A stretch of DNA of 64,000 bases from Bacillota bacterium (GTDB lineage: Bacteria > Bacillota > Clostridia > Christensenellales > Aristaeellaceae): NCBI GenBank assembly GCA_023421395.1, contig JAEZTL010000021.1, positions 51,045-115,044 on the forward strand. The letters run 5' to 3'. The notes under the pieces are model-generated. The model did not search any database and was not told where the DNA came from. It saw only the letters and a program-made list of their open reading frames with translations. Positions within the stretch are counted from its first letter, which is position 1. The number at the start of each line of letters is the position of its first letter. This document shows, in pieces, positions 1 to 7,976 of the stretch. A program made the position numbers and the translations under genes.

Positions 1-593
1 TTGGGTACCTGATGGGGAATTTTTCCTCGGGGATTACCTCCGGCATGGCGTTCGCCAAGACGGATATCCGACGGCACGGGAGCAAGTCCACCGGCGCGAC
101 CAACGTGCTGCGCACGCTGGGCTGGTTGCCCAGTGTCCTGACGCTGGCGGGCGACGCGCTGAAGGGCATTCTGGCTGCGCTCCTCGGCAAGTGGCTATTG
201 GGGGAATACGGCGCCTATGCCGGCGGCCTCGCCGCGATCCTGGGCCATAACTGGCCGGTTTTTTACGGCTTCAAGGGCGGAAAGGGCATCGCCACCTCCT
301 TCGGCGTGATCATGATCGTGGAGCCATGGTTCGGGTTGATTGTGCTGGCCTGCCAGTTTGTCGTGCTTCCGCTGACGGGGTACATGTCGGTGGCGTCGAT
401 GGCGTCGGCGGTATTTTATTCGGTTCTGACGCTTGCCTTTCGGTTCGGCAACTGGCCGGAGGTGGGTTTTGCGCTGGCGCTCACCGGTCTCGCGCTCTAT
501 ACCCACCGGAAAAACATCGCGCGCCTTCGGCGCGGCGAGGAGCACAAGACCAGTTTTTCCGGCATGAAAAAGTTTAAAAAGCCCGGCGCGTGA
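1..593 (+). CDS. plsY: Glycerol-3-phosphate acyltransferase PlsY, 5'-truncated by window edge
   Basis: Membrane acyltransferase that moves the acyl group of acyl-phosphate onto sn-glycerol-3-phosphate, the first committed step of phospholipid synthesis. The frame is open from base 3 (G-Y-L-M-G-N) and no start codon with a ribosome site is visible, so the first transmembrane segment lies upstream of the window. Family signatures are present: DIRRHGSKSTGATN, the GDALKG turn and GHNWPVFYGFKGGKG, which contribute to the glycerol-phosphate and acyl-phosphate site. Hydrophobic segments alternate along the rest, and the basic C-terminus (KKFKKPGA) suits a cytosolic tail. xylB follows after a 48 bp gap. 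Confidence 0.93.
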   Translation, partial: GYLMGNFSSGITSGMAFAKTDIRRHGSKSTGATNVLRTLGWLPSVLTLAGDALKGILAALLGKWLLGEYGAYAGGLAAILGHNWPVFYGFKGGKGIATSFGVIMIVEPWFGLIVLACQFVVLPLTGYMSVASMASAVFYSVLTLAFRFGNWPEVGFALALTGLALYTHRKNIARLRRGEEHKTSFSGMKKFKKPGA

Positions 594-641
594 TTCGAAG
601 CCTGATATTCATTGCGTGAAACGCGCAAGGAGGAGGACTTT

Positions 642-2162
642 ATGAAAAAGCGATACCTGATTGGCCTGGACATCGGCACCTCAGGCGCCAAATGCATCAT
701 CGTGGACGACGTTGGCGCAGTGGTCGCGTCCTCGACGCAGGAGTACCCGCTATCCACGCCCAAACCGGGCTGGGCGGAGCAGGATCCCGCCGATTGGTGG
801 GCGGGTATCGTCCGCGGCTGTCAGGCAATTATGAAGAAATTCCAGGGCGACGTGCGGGACATCGTGGGCGTCAGCTTTTCCGGCCAGATGCACGGGCTGG
901 TGGCGCTAAATAAAGCCCGGGAAGTCATCCGCCCGTCGATTCTGTGGTGTGATTCCCGTACGCAGCCCCAGTGCGACTGGATCATCGAAAAGGCCGGCGG
1001 GCTTGATGGCCTTCTCAAGCTGACCAACAACAACATGCTGCCCGGCTATACCGGCGGGAAGATCATCTGGCTCAGGGACGAGGAGCCGGAGAAATTCGAG
1101 AAGATGGACAAGTTCGTCTGCCCGAAGGACTACATCCGTTACATGCTGACGGGTGAACTGGCCACCGAGGTATCCGACGGCTCCGGCACCGGCTTTTTCG
1201 ACACGAAGAACCGCAAATGGTCGGATGAGTTGATTGCAAAATGCGGCCTCGACCGAGCGGTCTTCCCGACGGCGCTTGAATCCACCGACCGGGCGGGTTC
1301 TGTGACCCGAGAGGCCGCCGAGACAACCGGCCTTCCGGAAGGCCTGCCGGTGTTCGCCGGCGGCGGCGACGCGGTGATCCAGACCACCGGCGCGGGGCTC
1401 GTGAAGCCCGGCATTCTGGGCGTGGTGGTGGGCACCGCGGGCAACGTGGCGATGGGCTTGGACGGCTACTGTGAAAACCCCGAGGGCAAGCTGCAGATGT
1501 TCTGCAACAACGCGCCCCACCTGTGGCACGCACTGGGCTGCACGCTGGCAGCCGGCGGTTCCCTGCGCTGGTACCGGGATGCGCTGGGTGAGGACGCCGT
1601 GCGTACCGCGAAGGAACTGGGCCGCCACACCTACGCCTACATGGAGGACGCGGCAATCCAGGATTCCGCGCCCGGCTCGAACGGCGTGGTGTTCCTGCCG
1701 TACCTCGCGGGCGAGCGCTGCCCCTATTCCGATCCCAGCGCCCGCGGCGTCTTCTACGGCCTGTCTCTGGCTTCTACCCGCGGAGACATCACCCGCTCGG
1801 TGATGGAGGGCGTCACCTTCTCGCTCAAGCAGGTGATCGACCTGATCGCCGGCCTCGGGCGGACCGAAAAGGTCTACGCCTCCGGAGGCGGCTCCGCCTC
1901 CCCGCTGTGGCGGCAGATGATGGCGGACATCTTCGAGCTGCCGGTCTACACGATGAGCGCGGCCAGCGAGGGCGGCGCCTACGGCGCGATGATGGTCGCG
2001 GGCGTCGGCGCGGGTGTGTGGGGAAGCCTCGACGAGGCGATCTCCGTGCTCCGGGTCGAGACGGAGACATTGCCCGATCCCACCACCCGGGGTGCCTACC
2101 ATGACGCGTTTGCCAGGTACTCCGCACTCTACCACGCGCTGAAGCCGGTCTACGACATGTAG
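642..2162 (+). CDS. xylB: Xylulokinase (FGGY carbohydrate kinase)
   Basis: Predicted to phosphorylate D-xylulose to xylulose-5-phosphate for the pentose phosphate pathway. The protein is 506 aa, the normal family size. The N-terminal FGGY lobe opens with GLDIGTSGAKCIIVD (phosphate-binding loop), followed by FSGQMHGLVAL and ILWCDSRT. The C-terminal lobe has GGGDAVIQTTGAG and an ASGGGSASPLWRQMMAD segment typical of xylulokinases. The ATG at 642 is chosen because AGGAGGA lies 5-8 bases upstream; an in-frame ATG at 612 has no such site. No xylose isomerase is nearby, so the substrate is assigned from similarity only. A strong hairpin follows the stop. Confidence 0.9.
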   Translation: MKKRYLIGLDIGTSGAKCIIVDDVGAVVASSTQEYPLSTPKPGWAEQDPADWWAGIVRGCQAIMKKFQGDVRDIVGVSFSGQMHGLVALNKAREVIRPSILWCDSRTQPQCDWIIEKAGGLDGLLKLTNNNMLPGYTGGKIIWLRDEEPEKFEKMDKFVCPKDYIRYMLTGELATEVSDGSGTGFFDTKNRKWSDELIAKCGLDRAVFPTALESTDRAGSVTREAAETTGLPEGLPVFAGGGDAVIQTTGAGLVKPGILGVVVGTAGNVAMGLDGYCENPEGKLQMFCNNAPHLWHALGCTLAAGGSLRWYRDALGEDAVRTAKELGRHTYAYMEDAAIQDSAPGSNGVVFLPYLAGERCPYSDPSARGVFYGLSLASTRGDITRSVMEGVTFSLKQVIDLIAGLGRTEKVYASGGGSASPLWRQMMADIFELPVYTMSAASEGGAYGAMMVAGVGAGVWGSLDEAISVLRVETETLPDPTTRGAYHDAFARYSALYHALKPVYDM

Positions 2163-2180
2163 TTTATCGTCTTTCCATGC

Positions 2181-2207
2181 AAAATGCCCGCGTAACGCGG
2201 GCATTTT
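2181..2207 (+). terminator. Rho-independent terminator after xylB
   Basis: A perfect 12 bp stem (AAAATGCCCGCG / CGCGGGCATTTT) with a TAA loop, running into TTTTGTT. The A-rich 5' arm means it could also stop transcription arriving from the VOC gene on the other strand. Confidence 0.9.
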
Positions 2208-2288
2208 GTTACGGCTCCCTCTGTGAGGGGTCAAGAGGGATGATCCCCCTTGCGGGTGGTTCGGAGGGCGGAGCCCTCCGGCGTCTCT

Positions 2289-2693
2289 TCACTTCTTGTA
2301 CTCGCAGAACTCCAGCCGCTCGCCGTCGGGACCGGCGAAAAAGATGTTGCGGATGGAAAGTTCCGGGATGTCTACGATGTTTCCGGTTTCGAAGCGGACG
2401 TTCTTCTCGATCAGCTTGCAGACGAGAGAATCGATGTCCGAAACCTCCAGGCATACGTGGTCGAAAAGCCCGGCCTGGCGCGGCTCGCCGCTTTTGCGCT
2501 GGATCAGTTCCAGCACGCAGGAACCGGCCTTAACAAACGAGATGTCGCAGGCGGGGAGTTGATAATCCCCGGTGCATTCGAAGCCGAGATCGTCCACGTA
2601 GAACAACTTGGAGCGGCTGATGTCGGATACGTACAGCCCGATGTGGGCGAGTCCCCGGATGCTGCCCCCGCAATTTTCACATTTGCACGACAT
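2289..2693 (-). CDS. VOC-superfamily protein (glyoxalase/dioxygenase fold)
   Basis: A 134 aa single-module vicinal-oxygen-chelate protein. It begins with a Cys-rich head (MSCKCENCGG) and then the paired beta-alpha-beta-beta-beta units of the fold: GLAHIGLYVSDISRSKLFYVDDLGFE and FDHVCLEVSDIDSLVCKLIEKNVRF, ending PDGERLEFCEYKK. Candidate metal ligands are His17, the His of FDHVC and the near-terminal Glu. The family includes glyoxalase I, fosfomycin or bleomycin resistance proteins and dioxygenases; nothing here decides between them. GGAGGG stands 7 bases before the ATG. The CKCENC head is not a usual VOC feature and may bind a metal. Confidence 0.85.
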   Translation of the reverse strand: MSCKCENCGGSIRGLAHIGLYVSDISRSKLFYVDDLGFECTGDYQLPACDISFVKAGSCVLELIQRKSGEPRQAGLFDHVCLEVSDIDSLVCKLIEKNVRFETGNIVDIPELSIRNIFFAGPDGERLEFCEYKK

Positions 2694-2725
2694 GTTGATC
2701 CCTCCGTACTGGCGATGCCTTTCAA

Positions 2726-2754
2726 ATTATACCACGGGAGCCGGGTTTCGGGAA
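2726..2754 (-). promoter_or_regulatory. Sigma-A-type promoter for the VOC gene
   Basis: On the minus strand, -10 TATAAT (2726-2731) and -35 TTCCCG (2749-2754) are separated by 17 bp, 33 bases before the VOC ATG. The -35 is weak; the -10 is a full consensus. Confidence 0.6.
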
Positions 2755-2774
2755 GCGAAATTTACCCAAAATAG

Positions 2775-2803
2775 CTTTTACGCCCGGAGACGCGAAGTAT
2801 AAT
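2775..2803 (+). promoter_or_regulatory. Possible promoter for the S-component/coaX pair
   Basis: A consensus TATAAT at 2798-2803 has a poor -35 (CTTTTA, 2775-2780) at 17 bp. It would produce a leader of about 95 nt before the S-component ATG. No known riboswitch was recognised in that leader. Confidence 0.4.
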
Positions 2804-2904
2804 GAAATTGGTCGGCATTCCGTTTTCCGGGAGCCGAACCCAAGAGCTTTCCGGTTTTCCTGGTCGTCGGGTATCAAATTTGAACTCGAACGGAGGTTTT
2901 TTCC

Positions 2905-3534
2905 ATGAAGAACAATATCCGCCTCATGACCCTCACATCCCTTTTCATCGCGCTGATCGCCATTCTCAGCTTTACGCCCTTCGGGCTGATTTCGCTGGGC
3001 ATTATCAACGTGACGATTCTCGCGATCCCGGTGATCATCGGCACCATCTTGCTGGGGCTTCAGCCCGGATTGGTGCTGGGGCTCGCCTTCGGGCTGATCA
3101 GCACGCTCAGCATGATCACCACGCCCAAGTCGCTCCTGGCTACCACGCTGTACGCGGCAAACCCGCTCTTCGCGATCCTCATGTGCATCGTACCGAGGGT
3201 TCTGATCCCGGTGGTCACTTGGCTCGTCTTCCGGGCGGTATCGGGCAAGAATCCCCATAGGGCGGCGGCGCTGCCGATCGCGGCGGTGGCGGGTTCGGCC
3301 ACGAACACGGTATTCTATCTGGGCCTGATGCTGCTGTTTTACCACATCATCGGCTTTGGCGACGAGGCGGTGAGTACGGCCCTCGCCACGCGGGACCTTC
3401 TGAGCTTTGACATGCTTCTGAAGTTCATTGCGGGCCTCACCGCGTCGGCTGGCATACCCGAGGCAATCGCCGCCGCGATCCTGACCACACCCATCGTGAT
3501 GGCGCTGTGGAAGATTGAAAAAACGCGCGGATAG
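2905..3534 (+). CDS. ECF-transporter S component, probably for pantothenate (PanT-like)
   Basis: A 209 aa integral membrane protein with about six hydrophobic segments. The opening (ALIAILSFTPFG, then IPVIIGTILLGLQPGLVLGLAFGLIS) matches the substrate-binding subunits of energy-coupling-factor transporters, and the FTPFG/IPVIIG pattern is closest to the pantothenate-type subgroup. The next gene, 11 bp downstream, is pantothenate kinase coaX, which supports uptake followed by phosphorylation to trap pantothenate. That substrate is inferred from family and context. The energising EcfA/A'/T module is not in the window, as expected for a group II system sharing one module. CGGAGG precedes the ATG by 8 bases. 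Confidence 0.8.
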   Translation: MKNNIRLMTLTSLFIALIAILSFTPFGLISLGIINVTILAIPVIIGTILLGLQPGLVLGLAFGLISTLSMITTPKSLLATTLYAANPLFAILMCIVPRVLIPVVTWLVFRAVSGKNPHRAAALPIAAVAGSATNTVFYLGLMLLFYHIIGFGDEAVSTALATRDLLSFDMLLKFIAGLTASAGIPEAIAAAILTTPIVMALWKIEKTRG

Positions 3535-3545
3535 GAGAGAAACGC

Positions 3546-4316
3546 ATGATTCTGACCTTGGACGTGGGCAACACCAACATCAAGGCGGCGCTTTTTGACG
3601 GGGAGGAAATGGTAACCTACTTCCGCGTTTCCACCAACCGCCAGATGTCCTCCGACGAATACGGCATCCTGATGGTAAACCTGTTCGCCCACAACGGTGT
3701 CAGCATGAAGGGCGTGGAGGGCATCATCATGTCGTCGGTGGTTCCCACGGTCAACTTTACGCTGGAGCATATGTGCCGCAACTACTTCGGCATGGAACCC
3801 ATGTATGTGGGCCCCGGCATCAAGACGGGCATCAACATCAAGTACGATAACCCGCGGGAACTGGGCGGTGACCGCATCGCCAACGCCGTCGCCGCCCACG
3901 CAATCTACGGCGGTCCCTGCATCACCATTGATTTCGGCACCGCGACGACGTTCGGGGCGCTGTCCGCGAAGGGCGAATTCCTGGGCGGCGCGATCTGTCC
4001 AGGGCTGAAGCTGGCCGCGGAGGCGCTGACAGAGCACGCCGCGAAACTGCCGCGGTTTGAGCTGGCGAAGCCCGACAACGTCATCGGCCGCAACACCATC
4101 ACCAACCTGCAGGCGGGCATCGTGTACGGCTATGTGGGACAGGTGACCTATCTCGTGCGGAAGTTCCGGGAAGAACTGAAAGCGCCAAGCGCCAAGGTGA
4201 TCGCCACCGGGGGTCTGGCGCTGCTCGTTGCGGACGAGACGGATTCAATCGATGTACTGGACGGCATCCTCACGCTGAAGGGTCTCAGGATTCTCTACGA
4301 GCGAAACGTCGGCTAA
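3546..4316 (+). CDS. coaX: Type III pantothenate kinase
   Basis: Phosphorylates pantothenate, the first step of coenzyme A synthesis. The 256 aa protein is an ASKHA-fold kinase: the phosphate-1 loop is LDVGNTNIKAALFDG at residues 4-18, NPRELGGDRIANAVAA carries the substrate and monovalent-cation site, and ITIDFGTATTFGAL is the phosphate-2 motif with the conserved Asp. GAICPGLKLAAEAL and ATGGLA complete the family pattern. It is co-oriented with the S component and spaced for an operon. The last 72 bp overlap, tail to tail, the coding end of the DUF3810 gene on the other strand. Confidence 0.96.
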   Translation: MILTLDVGNTNIKAALFDGEEMVTYFRVSTNRQMSSDEYGILMVNLFAHNGVSMKGVEGIIMSSVVPTVNFTLEHMCRNYFGMEPMYVGPGIKTGINIKYDNPRELGGDRIANAVAAHAIYGGPCITIDFGTATTFGALSAKGEFLGGAICPGLKLAAEALTEHAAKLPRFELAKPDNVIGRNTITNLQAGIVYGYVGQVTYLVRKFREELKAPSAKVIATGGLALLVADETDSIDVLDGILTLKGLRILYERNVG

Positions 4317-5267
4317 GAGAAAGTTCACCACGCCGGTGTAACTGGAAAGCCCCGCCGGCTGGCCGCTGAGGCGTAAAAACGCCTCCGCCGCGCGGTCGGA
4401 AAACGCGGCGAAGCCTGTGGAGGAATCCCCCAGATCGTCGATCCGAGTGAAGTCGCTGCGAACGCCGTCCGATAATTCCCGGCGGATGTCAAACCATTTG
4501 TCCATGTCGATGGCGCGCAGCGCGTCCATCGAATAGCGCAGCGCGTAAATCGTGCCCGCGTATTGAAAGCGAACGTTTCCCGTCATGCACGCGCGGTAGG
4601 CGGCGTAGTTGGCCTCGTCCTCCCGCGCGATGCCGGCGGCGTGGGCCAGTTCGTGGGACGCCAGAAAGGGCAGCGTGAAAGCGGGCTCGTCCGGGCTCAC
4701 AATCGCCTCGCCCGTCCACGGCGAGTACAGTCCCGCGATCTTGAGCGCCCGGAGAATCTGCGGGTACCGCGAAAACTTGGGCTTTTGAAGCGGCAGCGCG
4801 GTGAGATCAAGAGCCGCTACCGCGTCCCGTGCCATGGCGAGGGTTTCCCCGGGTGAATCCTGCGCGTCCATGGCCTCCGCGCGCAGCGATTCCGCCTGAT
4901 CGGCGAGCGTCCGGCTCAGCTTCATCAGACGCCAGGTTTCGTAGGGCTCTACCTCCATCGCAGGCACGTGGCAAAGCGGTACCCACAGCACCGCGTACAC
5001 CAGGAATACCAGCGCGAGCGCGAAGGCGGGGCCCCTGGGCGCTCTGCGCCGCACGGCAGACCAGAGCAAGAGGAGGATCAGCACCGGCGCGCCGGCAAGC
5101 AGCATGACCTCGCCCACCGGCCAGCTTCCGGACGCGGCGGCCCGAGATATGAGCGAGGCCAGCGGCAGCGAGATATGGCCGGAAAACCAGGCCGAAAAGC
5201 CCGGAAGCAGCATAAAGGCCAGCGACAGGATCAGCGCCGCGGCCGTCGTCCAGAGCGCCTTGCGCAT
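4245..5267 (-). CDS. DUF3810 membrane protein with zinc-protease-like HELAH motif
   Basis: A 340 aa protein matching DUF3810. Three hydrophobic segments lie near residues 8-26, 52-70 and 80-98, followed by a soluble domain with HELAH at 205-209 and downstream acidic residues (AREDEANYAA) that could supply the third ligand of a gluzincin-type zinc site. Its substrate is unknown in the family. The start at 5267 is preferred because GGGAGGTGG lies 8 bases before it; the ATG at 5288 has no ribosome site. The 3' end runs 72 bp into coaX on the opposite strand. Confidence 0.85.
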   Translation of the reverse strand: MRKALWTTAAALILSLAFMLLPGFSAWFSGHISLPLASLISRAAASGSWPVGEVMLLAGAPVLILLLLWSAVRRRAPRGPAFALALVFLVYAVLWVPLCHVPAMEVEPYETWRLMKLSRTLADQAESLRAEAMDAQDSPGETLAMARDAVAALDLTALPLQKPKFSRYPQILRALKIAGLYSPWTGEAIVSPDEPAFTLPFLASHELAHAAGIAREDEANYAAYRACMTGNVRFQYAGTIYALRYSMDALRAIDMDKWFDIRRELSDGVRSDFTRIDDLGDSSTGFAAFSDRAAEAFLRLSGQPAGLSSYTGVVNFLLADVSLVENPETLQREDAVQYID

Positions 5268-5430
5268 CTTCGCCACCTCCCGATCCATTCTATTCGGCCG
5301 CCTACGTTTCTGATGAAATTATCCCATACGGACAGGTACAAAATCAAATGCAATAGATGGAAGCAATGACGCGGAATTAACACTTTTAGGGTATACTGAA
5401 ACCAACGCGACGGTTGAAAGGAAGAGGCAG

Positions 5431-6831
5431 ATGCAGATCAAACTGGACATCAACCACATGATGAACGATTTTCTGGGCGGCGAGGGGCTGGACCGTGCCC
5501 AGGTGGAGAAAATGGCGCCCGCGCTGAAGAAGGCGCACGCCCAAGTGGAAGCCGGCCGCGGCAAGGGCATGCAGGGCTGGATGGATCTGCCCTACGACCA
5601 GGCGGAGATCGTTGCGGAGATTGAAAAAAAGGCGGAGGCCATCCGCAAGGACTTTGACGCCTTCGTGGTGCTGGGCATCGGCGGCTCCGCGTTGGGCCCG
5701 GCGGCGGTGCATCAGGCGCTCAGCCACCTGCGCTACAATGATTTGCCGGATGGGAAGCGCCCCGGCCCCAGGCTCTACATTGAGGACAACATCGACCCGG
5801 AACGCATGGCGTCGCTCCTTGATGTGATCGACGCGAAGCGGACATGCTTTAACGTCATCACCAAGTCCGGCGGCACCGCGGAGACGATGAGCCAGTACCT
5901 GATCGTGCTGGATCTTTTGAAAAAGGCCGTGGGGGAGGATTACCGCCGCAACATCCTCATCACCACCTCCAAGACCAAGGGTTTCCTCATCAAGATCGCA
6001 CAGCGAGAGGGGTATGATACCTTCTTCATTCCGGACGGCGTCGGCGGCCGGTTCTCCGAGCTATCGCCGGTGGGCCTCGTCGCGGCGGCGGTTTCAGGCA
6101 TCGACATCAAGGGGCTCCTTGCGGGCGCGAAGGCCATGGACGAGCGCTGCAAGACCGACGACATCTGGAAAAATCCGGCGCTTCTCGATGCGGGGCTGAT
6201 GGTGCTGGCGATGGAGGCGGGCAAGAACGTGTCCGTCATGCTGCCGTATGCGGACTCCTTGAAGCTGATGAGCGACTGGTACGCGCAGCTCTGGGCCGAG
6301 AGCCTGGGCAAAAACGTAACGCTGGACGGCAAGCCCTGCGCGGTGGGCCAGACGCCGGTCAAGGCGCTGGGCGTCACCGATCAGCACTCGCAGCTGCAGC
6401 TGTACACGGAAGGCCCCTTCGACAAGGTGATTACATTTCTGAAAGTGGAGAAATTCCGCGCCGAGACGAACATCCCGCACGGCTGCGACGACATCGAAAC
6501 CATCGCGTTTCTGGGCGGCAAGACGCACAGCCAGTTGATCGAGGCGGAGCGCGCGGGCACCGAGTATGCGCTGTACAGAACCCGCAGGATGAGCCAGACC
6601 ATTACGCTCCCCGAAGTGAACGCCTCTACCGTCGGACAGCTTCTGTACTTTTTCGAGCTGGTCACCGCCTATGCGGGCGCGCTGCTTCATATCGACGCGT
6701 TCAATCAGCCGGGCGTCGAGGAATCCAAACTCGCCGCCTACGCGGTGATGGGCTTTGAGTCCGAGAAGCACGACGCCAAGCGCAGAGAAATGGAGAACCG
6801 GCCGGCGCCGAAGGCCGAATATCTGCTGTAA
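5431..6831 (+). CDS. pgi: Glucose-6-phosphate isomerase
   Basis: Interconverts glucose-6-phosphate and fructose-6-phosphate. The 466 aa length fits the compact bacterial/Firmicutes form. Two SIS domains are visible: VVLGIGGSALGPAAVHQAL near residues 79-97, and VITKSGGTAETMSQY. The signature GGRFSELSPVGL and QLWAESLGK carry the catalytic Glu region, and DQHSQLQLYTEGP the conserved His. A purine-rich AAAGGAAGAGG precedes the ATG. A TATACT -10-like box lies at 5392-5397 with no convincing -35. A strong hairpin follows. Confidence 0.96.
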   Translation: MQIKLDINHMMNDFLGGEGLDRAQVEKMAPALKKAHAQVEAGRGKGMQGWMDLPYDQAEIVAEIEKKAEAIRKDFDAFVVLGIGGSALGPAAVHQALSHLRYNDLPDGKRPGPRLYIEDNIDPERMASLLDVIDAKRTCFNVITKSGGTAETMSQYLIVLDLLKKAVGEDYRRNILITTSKTKGFLIKIAQREGYDTFFIPDGVGGRFSELSPVGLVAAAVSGIDIKGLLAGAKAMDERCKTDDIWKNPALLDAGLMVLAMEAGKNVSVMLPYADSLKLMSDWYAQLWAESLGKNVTLDGKPCAVGQTPVKALGVTDQHSQLQLYTEGPFDKVITFLKVEKFRAETNIPHGCDDIETIAFLGGKTHSQLIEAERAGTEYALYRTRRMSQTITLPEVNASTVGQLLYFFELVTAYAGALLHIDAFNQPGVEESKLAAYAVMGFESEKHDAKRREMENRPAPKAEYLL

Positions 6832-6840
6832 GCGCAAAGA

Positions 6841-6867
6841 AGGGGCGCGCTTTTTCAGCGCGCCCCT
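6841..6867. terminator. Hairpin between convergent pgi and thiT
   Basis: A perfect 11 bp stem (AGGGGCGCGCT / AGCGCGCCCCT) with a TTTTC loop lies between two genes that end towards each other. The downstream T-tract is weak on both strands, so it probably acts as a shared terminator. Confidence 0.7.
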
Positions 6868-6883
6868 TCGCTGTCTTTCCGGT

Positions 6884-7708
6884 TCACATCGCCTTCCGGC
6901 CCAGACGCAGCATCTCCACCAGCCGGGAGACCCCGGGAATCAGCGACGCGCCCAGGCAGATCAGCGCGTCCGGCCCCAGGTAGGCGATGTTGTACACCAG
7001 TGAGTAGACGAGGACGTTCTGATCGCCCGCGTATTCGGCGAAGAACACCACGCCGGACAGAACCGCCATCAGGTAGCGGCCCAGGCTTCCGATCACGATC
7101 GCCAGCGGCAGCTTCCAGTACTTGGGCAGCGCCGTTTTTTCCGCGAAACCGCCCAACGCCAGCGCGGCGAAAGCCAGCGGATAATCCGAAAGCATCTGCA
7201 GCGGGTGGATCACGTAAGGGTCATACAGCAGCTGCAGGAAGCCGTAGGCACATCCCACCAGCGCACCCCGTACCGGCCCAAAGGCCACTGAGAAGGCGAT
7301 GACCGGCAGCATCGAAAACAGCGTCACCGAGCCGCCCTGTGGGCTCTTGAACAGTCGGAGCGTCGAGAGCACGAAGGAGATGGCCACCGTCATCGCGGCG
7401 TAAGCCAGGATCTTTGCGTTCCACTGGGCCTTTCCGGCCCGGATGAGCGCGATGCCCAGCACCACCAGCGCGATCACCACCAGCCAGGTGTACCATTGCA
7501 CGGCGGCCAGCTTTTCTGTAAGCAGAGAGTCTGTGAACCAGTTTCCGGCAGCATCCCCGGTTTCGGCCGGCGCCGCGGTTTCCTCGGGCAACGCGGTCTC
7601 GGCGGCGGAATCGGCGGGCGCTTCGGTGGCCTCGGCCATGCAGGGCAAGGCAAAAGCGAGCGCGAAGACGAAGATCAGGACCAAAAGGGCGGCGGACAGG
7701 CGTTTCAT
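6884..7708 (-). CDS. thiT: Thiamine ECF-transporter S component ThiT with unusual N-terminal extension
   Basis: Membrane subunit that captures thiamine for an ECF transporter. The 274 aa product has a ThiT core from about residue 90: ISFVLSTLRLFKSPQGGSVTLFSMLP, a family hallmark, then YDPYVIHPLQMLSDYPLAFAALALGGF. Before it lies an extension not usual in about 190 aa ThiT proteins: a signal-like hydrophobic start (MKRLSAALLVLIFVFALAFA), a Glu/Ala/Pro-rich stretch and an extra membrane segment (residues 65-85). The ATG at 7708 follows GGAGAGGGGG. A TPP riboswitch and terminator upstream support thiamine as the substrate. Confidence 0.92.
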   Translation of the reverse strand: MKRLSAALLVLIFVFALAFALPCMAEATEAPADSAAETALPEETAAPAETGDAAGNWFTDSLLTEKLAAVQWYTWLVVIALVVLGIALIRAGKAQWNAKILAYAAMTVAISFVLSTLRLFKSPQGGSVTLFSMLPVIAFSVAFGPVRGALVGCAYGFLQLLYDPYVIHPLQMLSDYPLAFAALALGGFAEKTALPKYWKLPLAIVIGSLGRYLMAVLSGVVFFAEYAGDQNVLVYSLVYNIAYLGPDALICLGASLIPGVSRLVEMLRLGRKAM

Positions 7709-7749
7709 GCGGTTTCCCCCTCTCCAGGATGGCGACCGCCTCGCAAAAG

Positions 7750-7782
7750 CGAATAAAGAAACCCGCATGCCATGCATGCGGG
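7750..7782 (-). terminator. Expression-platform terminator of the TPP riboswitch
   Basis: On the minus strand a CCCGCATGC / GCATGCGGG stem with an ATG loop (7762-7782) is followed by TTTCTTTATT. Lying between the TPP aptamer and the thiT start, it fits transcription termination when thiamine pyrophosphate is bound. Confidence 0.85.
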
Positions 7783-7819
7783 AAACGGAACGGCAACCCC
7801 GTAAGGGAGTGGCCATCCG

Positions 7820-7903
7820 CTTCCCTACGGTGGGATTACCCACGTCAGGTTCCAAGGGACCGGACGGATGAACCGTCCATCTCAGCTCGAAAGCGCCCCC
7901 AGC
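7820..7903 (-). promoter_or_regulatory. TPP (thiamine pyrophosphate) riboswitch aptamer
   Basis: Read on the minus strand this contains the conserved THI-element core in order: a GGGGGCGC 5' strand, CTGAGA, a variable P3 arm (GGACGG/CCGTCC), CCCTTGGAACCTGA, then a P4/P5 arm and the closing CGTAGGGAAG. It is about 110 nt upstream of thiT and is followed by a terminator hairpin. Known TPP riboswitches of this layout turn genes off at high TPP. Confidence 0.95.
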
Positions 7904-7915
7904 GGTTGCAAGGCC

Positions 7916-7944
7916 ATTGTATGCCGCCGCCGTGGGCCTGTCAA
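7916..7944 (-). promoter_or_regulatory. Sigma-A promoter for the thiT riboswitch transcript
   Basis: Minus-strand TTGACA (7939-7944), 17 bp spacer, TACAAT (7916-7921). Transcription would start just ahead of the TPP aptamer. Confidence 0.85.
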
Positions 7945-7976
7945 GGCGCAATACGTGGGATGGGAGAGAATTAACA

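Noticed and set aside
906..2234. A 442-codon open frame antisense to xylB
   Set aside because: Same reason: it shadows a well-conserved kinase and its sequence is His/Arg/Gly-rich low-complexity.
2803..2904. Possible riboswitch in the S-component/coaX leader
   Set aside because: About 100 nt of leader, but no conserved core of a known class could be read; left unassigned.
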